Below, piece after piece: positions 38,198 to 46,740 of a stretch of 64,000 nucleotides of DNA. Position 1 is the first letter of the stretch, and every line of letters begins with the position of its first letter. Position numbers and translations under genes: made by a program. The notes beneath the pieces were generated by a model. It saw nothing but the letters and a program-made list of their open reading frames with translations, was not told the origin of the DNA and ran no database searches. Origin of the DNA: an uncultured Oscillospiraceae bacterium (GTDB lineage: Bacteria > Bacillota > Clostridia > Oscillospirales > Oscillospiraceae); the NCBI GenBank assembly GCA_944385095.1, contig CALWVS010000010.1, forward strand, positions 1 to 64,000, read 5' to 3'.

Positions 38198-39081
38198 ACG
38201 TCATAGTTAACCCATTTCTTCTGCCCAATAAACTGGACAACGGTTACAATGCCAATGAGTAGAATGGTCCAAATGACAATGGCAGAAGCAAAGCCCTTAT
38301 TGCCTGCCACAAAGGCCTCCCGATAAAAGAGATACATCAAACTCTGAACATTGGGGATCACTGGATTGCTCTGATCAATCATCATGTAGATCAAATCATA
38401 GACCTTCAGAGATGCCATCATACGCATGATCAATGTAACAAACAGTGTGGGAGAAATCATAGGCAGTGTGATGGAGAAGAACTGGCGAATGGGTCCAGCA
38501 CCATCCAGATGTGCTGCTTCATAATAGCTTTTTGAAATATTCTGCAAACCAGACAGAAGCAGAACTGCATCATAACCAATGGAACTCCAAATGGCAACAA
38601 TGGCACAAGCTAAAATGGCTGTACTTGGATTGGTGAGCCAGTTGATATTTACCCCCAAAATGGAGTTGATAATACCATACTCACCATTGAACATCCAACG
38701 CCATACCATTGCAATGGCAGCAGGTGCACAGACCATTGGCAGAAAATAGATGGCTCGGAATCCACCTTTGAAACGCACCTTTGCATTCAAAAGAATTGCA
38801 ACCAACAATGCCAGTGCAATCCCCACAGGTACTGTGAGAATACAGAAAAGAATGGTATTCCAAGTGGCTTTCCAGAACTCAGGCATTTGGAACATATCAA
38901 TATAATTCTGAATGCCATTAAACTCTACTGCTCCAAAGGTTTTTGTCTTTGAGAAACTGAGAAGGAATGTCTGGATTAAAGGATAGTAGTTTAGAACGAG
39001 CAGACCAATGATGGTAGGAGCCACCATAAGCCATGCCCACCGCTGCTCCTGTTTGGCAACCATGGTTTTTTGCTTTGACAT
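38194..39081 (-). CDS. Carbohydrate ABC transporter permease (MalF/MsmF type)
   Basis: The 295-residue permease has six helices and the EAA loop SKSYYEAAHLDGAGPIRQF near 187. It pairs with the MsmG-like permease to form the transmembrane channel for the oligosaccharide. SD AAAAGGAG precedes the ATG, 24 bases after the binding-protein gene. Confidence 0.93.
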   Translation of the reverse strand: MSKQKTMVAKQEQRWAWLMVAPTIIGLLVLNYYPLIQTFLLSFSKTKTFGAVEFNGIQNYIDMFQMPEFWKATWNTILFCILTVPVGIALALLVAILLNAKVRFKGGFRAIYFLPMVCAPAAIAMVWRWMFNGEYGIINSILGVNINWLTNPSTAILACAIVAIWSSIGYDAVLLLSGLQNISKSYYEAAHLDGAGPIRQFFSITLPMISPTLFVTLIMRMMASLKVYDLIYMMIDQSNPVIPNVQSLMYLFYREAFVAGNKGFASAIVIWTILLIGIVTVVQFIGQKKWVNYDV

Positions 39082-39105
39082 AAGGAAAACTCCTTTTTAA
39101 TTTGA

Positions 39106-40392
39106 TTAGCCGGCTGCGCCGTCTGCAATTGCAGTGTTGATAATGTTGTTGATGCTAGCAAGACCATCAGTAACAGTCAGCTCACCACTGTAAATCTTCA
39201 GCAGTTCATCTGTTACTTTGCTCTTCCATACAGGACGTGTGGCATCGTTGACAGACTGTACAGAGTAATCGAACATATCAATACATGCCTGAACATTCAG
39301 CTTGTAATCAAACTGATCAAATGCGGCAACCCACTCATCCTCACAGCCCTCATAGCCGGAGATGGCTGCGCCATAAGAGGAGTGAATCTGCTGTGCCTCC
39401 TCAGTACCCAGCCACTTTAGGAAGTCCATTACAATGGCGTTGTCCTGATTCTTAGCAGAGGTGGAATAGCACAGACCGTTAGAAATGGTGGCACGTCCAT
39501 CTCCAGAAACAGGATTTGGAGCTTTGGGAAGTACAGCAACATCCCACTTGCCCTGCATATCAGGATAGTTCTTCATCTCACTGAGGAGGTTCCATGTGCC
39601 CTCCAGGAACATAGCACCCTGTTCAGAGAAAAATGCGTTACCAGGAGCGGTTTCAGCAAAGTATTTCTGATCTGGGCACCAGTCATTGTCCTGCAAGCCA
39701 ATGTAGAATTCCATTGCCTCAATGGTGGCAGGCTGGTCAAAACCGGCAGCTGTCTTGTCATCATTCAGGATGTAGCCACCATTCTGATACACAAAGTTCC
39801 AGTAGCCAAGTTGGTCATCTGCATAGGCCATATAGCCATACTTTCCGGTTTTCTCATAAATCTGTGCAGAGGCGGCAGTCAGGTCATCCCAAGTCCAGGT
39901 ATCATCAGGATAGCTGACACCTGCTGCATCAAACATCTCCTTATTGTATACAAGACACACAATATCCTTGTCCTTTGGAATGCCATACATACGACCGTCT
40001 GAACCCATTGTATTGGCAATGGAGACCTCGGAATAGTGGGAGTAAGTATCATCATCATAAATATCTGTCACATCTGCCAACATGCCATTGTCTGCATAGG
40101 TGAGAATGTAGTTGGTGTGCATCCAGAACACATCAGGAAGGTTGCCTGCACCAGCAGCAGCTTCCAACTTTGTCCAATACTCGTCCCAGCTTGTAACCTG
40201 AACTTCAATGGTTACATCTGGGTTTTTCTCGTGATAGGCATCTGCAAGAGCCTGCATCGCATCACGCTGGGAATTATCCCAAATTTGCATGGTGAGATTG
40301 CCATCTGCTTTGCCACCTCCACCACAGGCAGCCAAACTCAGGGTCATACCGGCTGCAAGCAGGGCTGTTAAGGTACGTTTTACATTTTTCAT
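39106..40392 (-). CDS. Sugar-binding lipoprotein of the alpha-galactoside ABC importer
   Basis: The 428-residue extracellular binding protein has a lipoprotein signal with lipobox LAAC (Cys ~23). It shows the type-1 extracellular solute-binding fold (ITLQIWDNSQ-like LTMQIWDNSQRDAMQALADA near 34, VFWMHTNYILTYADNGML, GTWNLLSEM). With the two permeases and GH36 it fits raffinose-family oligosaccharide uptake. It is the first gene of the minus-strand operon, with GAGGAG before the ATG. The exact ligand is inferred from context. Confidence 0.92.
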   Translation of the reverse strand: MKNVKRTLTALLAAGMTLSLAACGGGGKADGNLTMQIWDNSQRDAMQALADAYHEKNPDVTIEVQVTSWDEYWTKLEAAAGAGNLPDVFWMHTNYILTYADNGMLADVTDIYDDDTYSHYSEVSIANTMGSDGRMYGIPKDKDIVCLVYNKEMFDAAGVSYPDDTWTWDDLTAASAQIYEKTGKYGYMAYADDQLGYWNFVYQNGGYILNDDKTAAGFDQPATIEAMEFYIGLQDNDWCPDQKYFAETAPGNAFFSEQGAMFLEGTWNLLSEMKNYPDMQGKWDVAVLPKAPNPVSGDGRATISNGLCYSTSAKNQDNAIVMDFLKWLGTEEAQQIHSSYGAAISGYEGCEDEWVAAFDQFDYKLNVQACIDMFDYSVQSVNDATRPVWKSKVTDELLKIYSGELTVTDGLASINNIINTAIADGAAG

Positions 40393-40504
40393 TGTAATAC
40401 TCCTCTCTTCATCTCTACATGAACTTGTAGGAAAAACTCCATCCCCTTATGCAGTTTTCCAAAGTTCCACTGTATTACTCGCCGATTGCTCGGCTTTTGT
40501 GAAC

Positions 40505-40519
40505 TAAGTGTAACACTTA
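40505..40519. promoter_or_regulatory. Perfect 15-bp palindrome overlapping the importer promoter
   Basis: TAAGTGTAACACTTA is a perfect palindrome about a central A. It overlaps the -10 box and start site of the minus-strand importer promoter, the position expected for a repressor. It shares the AGTGT...CAC pattern with the inverted repeat ahead of the divergent kinase gene. Confidence 0.6.
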
Positions 40520-40544
40520 TATCCATCGAATGGAAATGGAACAA
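40516..40544 (-). promoter_or_regulatory. Promoter of the importer/GH36 operon
   Basis: Minus-strand TTGTTC and TATAAG with a 17-base spacer, giving a leader of ~115 bases. A GCCGA/TCGGC hairpin (40481-40494) lies within that leader. The weak -35 fits activation by the AraC-type regulator. Confidence 0.5.
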
Positions 40545-40721
40545 AGTTCTTAAAATATGTACAAAAAATACTATAGAATACAAAACAATAATATCGAGCA
40601 ACATAAAGATATATTTTGGCGTTGATTTACAAATTTCGTATTGTTGCACAGAAAAAAATATGCAATTTGTAGCATACTACACAAGGTTTCAAGAAGTATT
40701 TCATTTTCATCAGATTATTTC

Positions 40722-40751
40722 TTGACAAAATGTTTTGATAGATTTTATAAT
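40722..40751 (+). promoter_or_regulatory. Promoter of the kinase-GH13 phosphorylase operon
   Basis: Perfect TTGACA and perfect TATAAT separated by 18 bases, giving a leader of ~195 bases. The 561-base gap between the two divergent operons holds this promoter, the minus promoter and two palindromes. The rest is AT-rich sequence with no gene. Confidence 0.85.
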
Positions 40752-40910
40752 CACAGGGACAATGAAGAATGAATATATCTTTATGTTTGATGAAAGAAAA
40801 CAACCGTCAAAAAATATCAGTGGAGAAATATAATTTTTACATAGTGTTTATTTTCGTTTTTGATTGACCATTCATTTTGTTAGTTTGTTCATGAATACCA
40901 TCTTTAAGCT

Positions 40911-40930
40911 GTAATAACCAGTGTTATCAC
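40911..40930. promoter_or_regulatory. 20-bp inverted repeat ahead of the kinase gene
   Basis: GTAATAAC and GTTATCAC (7 of 8 positions complementary) flank CAGT, 24 bases before the ATG and within the transcribed leader. It is a candidate repressor roadblock site. Confidence 0.5.
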
Positions 40931-40953
40931 AAACATAAAAAGGAGTAAACTGT

Positions 40954-41907
40954 ATGGAAAACTACAAAAACTTGTTGTCAAAGTTAGAGGAAGCCACCTT
41001 CCCAGACTTCAGCAATCTGGAAAATATGATGCATGGAGATATGCCTGGTGACAAAATTTCCATTCAGGCATCCCACATTGAAAAGGCATCTCTGGTATTT
41101 CCAAAATTAGCCCAGAAACTCAGCACTGTCTTTGCACAAAATCCACACTGCCGCGCTGTCATCTCTGTGTGCGGTGGCAGTGGTGTCGGAAAAAGTGAAA
41201 CAGCCAGTCTGTTGGGAGAAGCATTTCAGCGCAATGGCATTGGTGCCTATGTGTTGAGTGGTGATAATTATCCCCATAGAATCCCAGCACAAAATGACGC
41301 AGAGCGTTTGCGTATTTTCCGTGTCAATGGAATCTCTGGACTGGTTGCAAATGGAATCTACAACGCTGAGATCAAAGAAACCCTAAAACAGTTACAAGAA
41401 CAGGATTTGGATGCAGCTCCCTCAGCATGTGACCAATATCCATGGCTTGCAGTTTATCAGAAAGAGGGGCGAAAGGCATTGTCCCGGTATTTGGGCAGTG
41501 CTGAGGAGCTGAATTTTGGAGAATTGAGCCATATCATCTCCAATTTTAAACAGGGAGCATCTCATCTCTATCTGAAGCGTATGGGACGCACTCCTTTGGA
41601 GTTGTGGTATGACAAAGTAGATGTTTCTGAAAAAAATCTGCTTATCATTGAGTGGACACATGGAAACAGTGATGGTTTCACTGGTGTAGACCTTCCTATT
41701 TTGTTAAACAGCACACCACAGGAGACATTAGAGCACAGAAGAAGCCGCAACCGTGATGGTGCAGTAGACAGCCCCTTTGTCACCATGGTTTTGGAACTGG
41801 AACAGGGACAACTACAGGCACAGGCACACAAAGCTGCTTTTATCATTTCCAAAAGCGGCTCTCTGTTAAGCTATCAGGAATATTGCCAGATGATGGCTCA
41901 GGCATAA
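40954..41907 (+). CDS. P-loop kinase resembling the sucrose-kinase domain of AgaSK
   Basis: The 317-residue cytosolic protein has Walker A CGGSGVGKSETA (~73-84) and LSGDNYPHRIPAQND shortly after, as in adenylylsulfate-kinase-like folds. A conserved IIEWTHGNSDGF segment is seen near 232 and HRRSRNRD near 265. Databases often call such proteins adenylylsulfate kinases, but the sulfate-pathway context is absent. Its position beside a GH13_18 phosphorylase and opposite GH36 matches the kinase half of R. gnavus AgaSK, which phosphorylates sucrose. That assignment is from context and remembered family knowledge. SD AAAAGGAG precedes the ATG. Confidence 0.75.
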   Translation: MENYKNLLSKLEEATFPDFSNLENMMHGDMPGDKISIQASHIEKASLVFPKLAQKLSTVFAQNPHCRAVISVCGGSGVGKSETASLLGEAFQRNGIGAYVLSGDNYPHRIPAQNDAERLRIFRVNGISGLVANGIYNAEIKETLKQLQEQDLDAAPSACDQYPWLAVYQKEGRKALSRYLGSAEELNFGELSHIISNFKQGASHLYLKRMGRTPLELWYDKVDVSEKNLLIIEWTHGNSDGFTGVDLPILLNSTPQETLEHRRSRNRDGAVDSPFVTMVLELEQGQLQAQAHKAAFIISKSGSLLSYQEYCQMMAQA

Positions 41908-41920
41908 GGAGGAACATCAA

Positions 41921-43588
41921 ATGGGATTTGCAACTGCCACCCCTATGTTAAATGCGTACCCTGACAGTGTTGGTGGATGCCTGTCTGGTATGGTGCGTTT
42001 TTTGAAAAACAAAGATGTACAGGACGCATTTGGTTCTTTTTACATTTTGCCCAGTCTGTTTCACACAGATTTAGACCGCGGATTTTCTGTGATTGATTAT
42101 TCTCTCTGTGAACAGTTCGCCTCCAGAGAGGATTTGACTCATTTAAAAGAGCTTGGAATTGACTTAAAATTGGATTTTATTTTAAACCATGCCTCTGTTC
42201 TCAGCCCTCAATTCCAACATATGTTACAGCATCCAGACTCCCCCTATCAGGACTTTTTCATTAACTGGAATCAATTCTGGGACGGCTACGGAACTATGAC
42301 AGAAGATGGCTATATTCAGCCAGACAAACAGTACATAGAGCAGATGTTTTTCCGTAAACCTGGGCTTCCTATTCTGATGGTGCGTATGCCAAATGGTCAG
42401 GATGTCCCCTATTGGAACACATTTTACCAAAAAGTGACTTATCAGATGCCAACCGTCCAGCAGCTGATGACCTTAGCCAATTTACAGTATACCACTGCTG
42501 ACCGTCTTCATAAAGCCCTCACTGATGAACTTGCAGAGGAAAAAGCTCCCCGTGACTGCGATTTCTCAGTGGCACCACATGCCAAAGATGTGGTCTGTGA
42601 CTATCTGGAAAATCATCGGGAATATTTAGGTCAGATGGATTTGAACATAAAATCTCCTCTTGTCTGGGAGTTTTATGAAAACACATTGAGAACTTTGTCT
42701 GAATATGGTGCCTCCATTGTGCGTCTGGATGCCTTTGCCTATGCGCCCAAAGAGCCTGGCAAGAAAAATTTCTTGAATGAGCCTGGCACATGGGACCTCT
42801 TAGAACAGGTTCGCAACATCGCAGACCGGTATCACCTTCAGCTTCTCCCCGAAATTCATGCAAGCTATGGAGAAAAAATCCATGAGAAGGTCGCCCAACA
42901 GGGCTATATGACCTATGACTTCTTCCTTCCCGGTCTTTTAATTGATGCGCTGGAGTTCCATGAAAGTGAATACCTCTGCCGCTGGGCAACCGAAATCTAT
43001 GAGAAAAACATTCGAGTTGTCAATATGCTCGGCTGTCATGATGGTATTCCTCTACTGGATCTCAAAGGCTTAATTCCAGATGAGCGGATTGAAACCCTCA
43101 TTGATACCGTCGTATCCCGTGGGGGATATGTGAAGAATCTCCATGGTGCAAAGAACATGTATTATCAAGTCAATGCAACCTACTACAGTGCACTGGGAGA
43201 ATCCGATGAAAAAATGCTGCTTGCCAGAGCCATTCAGCTCTTTATGCCAGGCAAACCACAGGTCTGGTACTTGGATTTATTCTGTGGAAAGAATGACCAT
43301 GCCGCTGTTGCTTTGGCAGGTCCTGGCGGTCACAAGGAAATCAACCGTACCAATCTAACCATGGAACAGGTAGAAACTGCCTATCAAAATCCCGTTGTGA
43401 AAAAACAACTGGAACTTCTGGCTTTCCGAAAAAATCATCCAGCCTTTGGTTTTGATTCTGAATTCAGTGCTGAGGGAGATGGTGCAAATTTGACCTTACA
43501 TTGGAAGAATGGCACCCATTTCGCCACTTTAACCGCAAATTTGGATGCCTATGCTTATGAGATTACATCCAGTGAATTGCCGTCATAA
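41921..43588 (+). CDS. GH13 subfamily 18 sucrose or sucrose-6-phosphate phosphorylase
   Basis: The 555-residue enzyme begins with the GH13_18 start (LNAYPDSVGGCLSGM) and GSFYILPSLFHTDLDRGFSVIDY. The catalytic residues are visible: nucleophile in IVRLDAFAYAPK (~272), acid/base in LLPEIHASYG (~311) and the third acid in GCHDGIPLLDL (~370). It cleaves a glucosyl-fructose bond with phosphate to give glucose-1-phosphate. After a kinase gene (13-base gap), sucrose phosphate is the more likely substrate than free sucrose, but sequence alone does not settle it. Confidence 0.88.
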   Translation: MGFATATPMLNAYPDSVGGCLSGMVRFLKNKDVQDAFGSFYILPSLFHTDLDRGFSVIDYSLCEQFASREDLTHLKELGIDLKLDFILNHASVLSPQFQHMLQHPDSPYQDFFINWNQFWDGYGTMTEDGYIQPDKQYIEQMFFRKPGLPILMVRMPNGQDVPYWNTFYQKVTYQMPTVQQLMTLANLQYTTADRLHKALTDELAEEKAPRDCDFSVAPHAKDVVCDYLENHREYLGQMDLNIKSPLVWEFYENTLRTLSEYGASIVRLDAFAYAPKEPGKKNFLNEPGTWDLLEQVRNIADRYHLQLLPEIHASYGEKIHEKVAQQGYMTYDFFLPGLLIDALEFHESEYLCRWATEIYEKNIRVVNMLGCHDGIPLLDLKGLIPDERIETLIDTVVSRGGYVKNLHGAKNMYYQVNATYYSALGESDEKMLLARAIQLFMPGKPQVWYLDLFCGKNDHAAVALAGPGGHKEINRTNLTMEQVETAYQNPVVKKQLELLAFRKNHPAFGFDSEFSAEGDGANLTLHWKNGTHFATLTANLDAYAYEITSSELPS

Positions 43589-43618
43589 ACCCATTCTAAT
43601 TTAACAAAAAGTATAATT

Positions 43619-43662
43619 CCTCCCCATATGCCATACCTGAGCATATGGGGAGGATTCTTTTT
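43619..43662 (+). terminator. Terminator of the kinase-phosphorylase operon
   Basis: Perfect 13-bp stem CCTCCCCATATGC with a 9-base loop and a T5 tail, ~30 bases after the stop. Confidence 0.93.
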
Positions 43663-43688
43663 GACTGAACCAAACACTCACAAAAAAC

Positions 43689-43717
43689 TTGACATCCAAT
43701 AGAGTCTCCTATATACT
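43689..43717 (+). promoter_or_regulatory. Promoter of the marR-FUSC operon
   Basis: TTGACA and TATACT with a 17-base spacer. The -10 lies inside the large palindrome. Confidence 0.85.
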
Positions 43718-43740
43718 TAACAATGTTAACTATATAGGAG
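43706..43740. promoter_or_regulatory. 35-bp near-perfect palindrome covering -10 and SD of marR
   Basis: The outer arms CTCCTATATA and TATATAGGAG are perfectly complementary. The inner core TTAACAATGTTAA is also perfect around a central A at 43723. Only the pair 43716/43730 is mismatched. It covers the -10 box, start site and ribosome-binding site, so MarR binding could block both transcription and translation. Confidence 0.8.
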
Positions 43741-43752
43741 GCTATTGTATCC

Positions 43753-44193
43753 ATGGAATGGACCGATATGATGCACTATCAACAACAAATTCAAAAAATT
43801 ATGCGTTCTCTCTTGCCTGTACAGAAAACAGTACTGACTGCCAGTGAATGTGAACTACTGGCTCATCTATACCTAAAACCAGAACAAAATACACCCAATT
43901 TACTCAGCCAAAGCAGTGGCATGAAAAAAGAGGCAGTCAGTCGATGTCTCAAGTCTCTCTATGAAAAAAACTGCATCCATAAACAGCGACAGACAATGGA
44001 TGAGCGAAGCTACCAGTTGACCATAACAGAAACCGGTTTGGCTGAGTTAAAGAAAGGCTATGAGAGCATCTTACAGCCTTTTTATGATTTATGGCGCAGT
44101 TCTACAGAAGATTTTGAAGCATTTATGTACTATGCAGATAAACTTGCGACTCATATAAAGAAAGGAGAGGAAAACATCCATGAAGTTTTATGA
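43753..44193 (+). CDS. MarR family transcriptional regulator
   Basis: The 146-residue protein has the winged-helix core (TASECELLAHLYLKPEQNTPN, recognition segment GMKKEAVSRCLKSLYEKNCI, wing KQRQTMDERSYQLTITETG) between two dimerisation helices. It is the first gene of a two-gene unit. The large palindrome at its promoter is the probable autoregulatory operator. It overlaps the exporter gene by 14 bases. Confidence 0.92.
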   Translation: MEWTDMMHYQQQIQKIMRSLLPVQKTVLTASECELLAHLYLKPEQNTPNLLSQSSGMKKEAVSRCLKSLYEKNCIHKQRQTMDERSYQLTITETGLAELKKGYESILQPFYDLWRSSTEDFEAFMYYADKLATHIKKGEENIHEVL

Positions 44194-45247
44194 CACCTTA
44201 CAGTTGGACCCCTCTATCATCAAACAAAAAATCACTGTATCAGAGACAAAACGGGAAAAATTATATTACTGGAATGCCATGTTCCTTCGCTCCGTGCTGA
44301 TTGTAACCTTTGCCATTGTGTTTATCAGCCTATTATCTGGTATATTTGGAGCGGATAATACCCCTATGGCAGTAGCAGTGTTCTGTATTCTGTTGGGAAT
44401 TCGCTTTGTCAACTTTGAATATTGTGTGGGAGATTCCCTGATTACCTTAGCTGTGGCAATGCTCATTCTGCTATTGGCTCCCAGTATGGTTGTGGTCATT
44501 CCCCCTATTTTACTCATTCCCTTTCATTTTATCTCCTTTTTTGTTCTGCTTTTTATCACCACTCAGAGACCAGAAATGGGAAATGGTGGTTTATATAGCT
44601 TTGCCTATATCTACCTGACAGGTAACCCAGTGATGGGAGAATCCCTCATCCGGCGTGGTCTTCTCGCTTTGGCAGGTTATCTGATTTGTGGTGCCATTCT
44701 ATTCCTGAAACACCGGAATTACCACAAAAGCATTCGTTTTCACCATGTTGTTCAAAAATTTGATGTATCTAAACTGGTTCATCTTTGGCAACTGCGTATG
44801 GCTCTTGGAGTCAGTCTTGTGTTGACTATGGGACAGGTATTTCATATCGAGCGGTTTATGTGGATGGGCTTTGCCTGTGCATCTTTACTATCTGCCTATC
44901 CATACTCCAGTTGTACAACCACACGTTTCTGGCAGCGGATTGTAGGTGCAATCGCTGGTTCCTGTGCATTTTTTGTACTGTATGTCACACTTCCAGCATC
45001 CTTCCATCCATTGATGGGTCCATTGGGTGGGCTATGTCTTGGTTTTTGTGTGGATTACCGATACAAAACAGCGATGAACTGTTTTGGTGCACTTATGTTG
45101 GGGGCTGGAATTTATGGTATTCAGGAAGCTGTGATGTTACGCATTGCAGATACCATTTTAGGGGTCACATTTGGTTTGATATTTGCTCTGCTCTTTCATA
45201 AACTAGCTATGTTGAAATATAGCTTCACACCCAAAACCAATCCCTAA
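44180..45247 (+). CDS. FUSC-family (aromatic acid/fusaric acid exporter-like) membrane protein
   Basis: The 355-residue protein has two repeats of about five helices. The first half is at ~35-180, then a charged linker (FLKHRNYHKSIRFHHVVQKF). The second half is at ~205-345 with the family signature WMGFACASLLSAYPYSSCTTTRFWQRIVGAI (quoted in part: TRFWQRIVGAIAG). FUSC proteins export aromatic compounds or are exporter-associated. Pairing with MarR suggests induction by a phenolic or similar small molecule. The exact substrate is unknown. Confidence 0.8.
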   Translation: MKFYDTLQLDPSIIKQKITVSETKREKLYYWNAMFLRSVLIVTFAIVFISLLSGIFGADNTPMAVAVFCILLGIRFVNFEYCVGDSLITLAVAMLILLLAPSMVVVIPPILLIPFHFISFFVLLFITTQRPEMGNGGLYSFAYIYLTGNPVMGESLIRRGLLALAGYLICGAILFLKHRNYHKSIRFHHVVQKFDVSKLVHLWQLRMALGVSLVLTMGQVFHIERFMWMGFACASLLSAYPYSSCTTTRFWQRIVGAIAGSCAFFVLYVTLPASFHPLMGPLGGLCLGFCVDYRYKTAMNCFGALMLGAGIYGIQEAVMLRIADTILGVTFGLIFALLFHKLAMLKYSFTPKTNP

Positions 45248-45471
45248 CATTGCCCATAGAGACATTCTCTCCCAATTTCAATGGCTCGCTCTATGGTATC
45301 TGCACAGTGTTTCCCATCAGAAAGATCCGAGTAGGAAAACCACTCTTTCCCCATCATATCATCCCTGATTTTACGTTGCACCCATATTTCATAAAAATTT
45401 CGATTGCGATATACTTCAAATCGATAGTCTTCATTGGCTGAGTATTCTTGATAAACTAACGTGTCTTGCAT
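45244..45471 (-). CDS. Small hypothetical protein (75 aa)
   Basis: Not recognised. The acidic 75-residue protein has aromatic-rich strands (YRFEVYRNRNFYEIWVQRK) and a helix DTIERAIEIGRECL. That pattern is like small immunity-type or DUF proteins with a beta-beta-alpha end. It overlaps the 3' end of the FUSC gene by 4 bases, tail to tail. It lies in a minus-strand group with the next two genes. Confidence 0.55.
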   Translation of the reverse strand: MQDTLVYQEYSANEDYRFEVYRNRNFYEIWVQRKIRDDMMGKEWFSYSDLSDGKHCADTIERAIEIGRECLYGQC

Positions 45472-45528
45472 GTGTCCCCTCCAATATCATTACCTTGGAT
45501 ATCATGTAAGGTATAAGCACCATCTGTA

Positions 45529-45819
45529 TCATCGTCTATATGGTAAATATGGAACAGCTTTTGCCAGAATCTTAAGTACAGCCTCATCATTTACATCCCA
45601 AAAGGTATATTCCATCAATCCATCCTGTCTGCTCTGTTCTACATAATCTGAAATATCCCCCAACACACAATGGCTTTCTTTGACTTCCTCTACTTCATGG
45701 TAGATGAGTACCAGTTTTTTCGCGTCCCATGTCTGAAATGAGACTTTGACTGTTTCACAACCAATGAGCACACTTTCAATGTGACCATCACACTCTGAGA
45801 ATGTATCCAATTCTTTCAT
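45529..45819 (-). CDS. Small hypothetical protein, immunity-like (96 aa)
   Basis: Not recognised. The 96-residue protein has alternating strands (HIESVLIGCETVKVSFQTWD, KKLVLIYHEVEEV) ending in a helix. That layout recurs in small immunity proteins of polymorphic toxins. It starts 11 bases after the stop of the 252-residue gene upstream, so it is probably co-transcribed. Confidence 0.6.
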   Translation of the reverse strand: MKELDTFSECDGHIESVLIGCETVKVSFQTWDAKKLVLIYHEVEEVKESHCVLGDISDYVEQSRQDGLMEYTFWDVNDEAVLKILAKAVPYLPYRR

Positions 45820-45830
45820 AACTATGGTCC

Positions 45831-46589
45831 TTATTCCTCATAAAAATGGTATAGCCAATCCCAGTATGGCTCTTTTTCGCCACACTCTGGGCATACCCCT
45901 GTCCCATAAACCAGAGGCAAAATAGGACTGATTGGATTGTCACCCACCAGTTCCAGTACCCCATTCAACCATACAACTTCACAATCAAATGAGACTCCAT
46001 CCCAAGGGTCTATTTGGATTTCTTCTATACAATCTGGCTGTTCCAAGAATGGGATGGACTCCTCATCCCATCCACATGCACAGGCGGCCATTCCCTCCTC
46101 CCAAACGGAGCCAGATAAAAGCCAAAATCCATAGGCGTGTTTTCTATTTCCTATGATAGCCAACGCACCCAAAGCAAACATCACCCCAAGTTCTGTATCT
46201 TCTGATAACAGGGGTTGTACCTGTGGGTCAACCATCATTGCCTTTACTTCCTTTTGTAAGCCTGACAAACCTTCATGAAATTCCTGATACGCTTCTGTAC
46301 CCAATGGGAGGGGACATTTTGCTTCTGCTGCAATGGCTGCCCCCATTTGAGCAACCAAATAAATCTGATCTTTTTTCGATAGATTTGGAAAGAAATCAGC
46401 CAAATATGGCAACACACAAGCAGTAATCCTATTCCAGCTAAGCTGATGACCTAATTCTTCAGACAACCCTAAAATGGCTTCTTGTTGGCTTCCATCGCCT
46501 TTGAGCAATTTTGTGAGCCATGTATCCACTTGAGCTCCATTTAAGTCAGAAATCACACTGTTCCATCTGGCATCTGTCCGTTGAATCAT
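45831..46589 (-). CDS. Hypothetical protein (252 aa) with C-terminal zinc-type cysteines
   Basis: Not recognised. The N-terminal two thirds is helical (ILGLSEELGHQLSWNRITAC, LVAQMGAAIAAEAKCPLPLG). The C-terminus is acidic with CACGWDEE and CPECGEKEP, suggesting a metal site. No signal peptide. It is the first gene of a three-gene minus-strand group with the two small proteins, preceded by AGGAGGAATGATG. Confidence 0.65.
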   Translation of the reverse strand: MIQRTDARWNSVISDLNGAQVDTWLTKLLKGDGSQQEAILGLSEELGHQLSWNRITACVLPYLADFFPNLSKKDQIYLVAQMGAAIAAEAKCPLPLGTEAYQEFHEGLSGLQKEVKAMMVDPQVQPLLSEDTELGVMFALGALAIIGNRKHAYGFWLLSGSVWEEGMAACACGWDEESIPFLEQPDCIEEIQIDPWDGVSFDCEVVWLNGVLELVGDNPISPILPLVYGTGVCPECGEKEPYWDWLYHFYEE

Positions 46590-46640
46590 ACATCATTCCT
46601 CCTGTTTTATCTTCTTTTGGAAAAGTATAACACAAATCTA

Positions 46641-46670
46641 TTGACAAATCCATTGTTATTTGTATATAGT
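46641..46670 (+). promoter_or_regulatory. Promoter toward the DUF6258-like pseudogene
   Basis: Perfect TTGACA, with TATAGT 18 bases downstream (or TATATA at 16). Confidence 0.6.
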
Positions 46671-46740
46671 ACAGAGGTGTTCTGCCACAGCTCCACCACC
46701 ATTCAGACATCAAATTCTATGTAAAAATCAGGTATTGTGT

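Noticed and set aside
40481-40494. GCCGATTGCTCGGC hairpin as a terminator
   Set aside because: Only a 5-bp stem with a short T4 on the plus strand, and no gene upstream on that strand. It is merely noted as part of the importer leader.
40393-40953. CcpA cre sites in the sugar control region
   Set aside because: No sequence close to the cre consensus could be found by eye.
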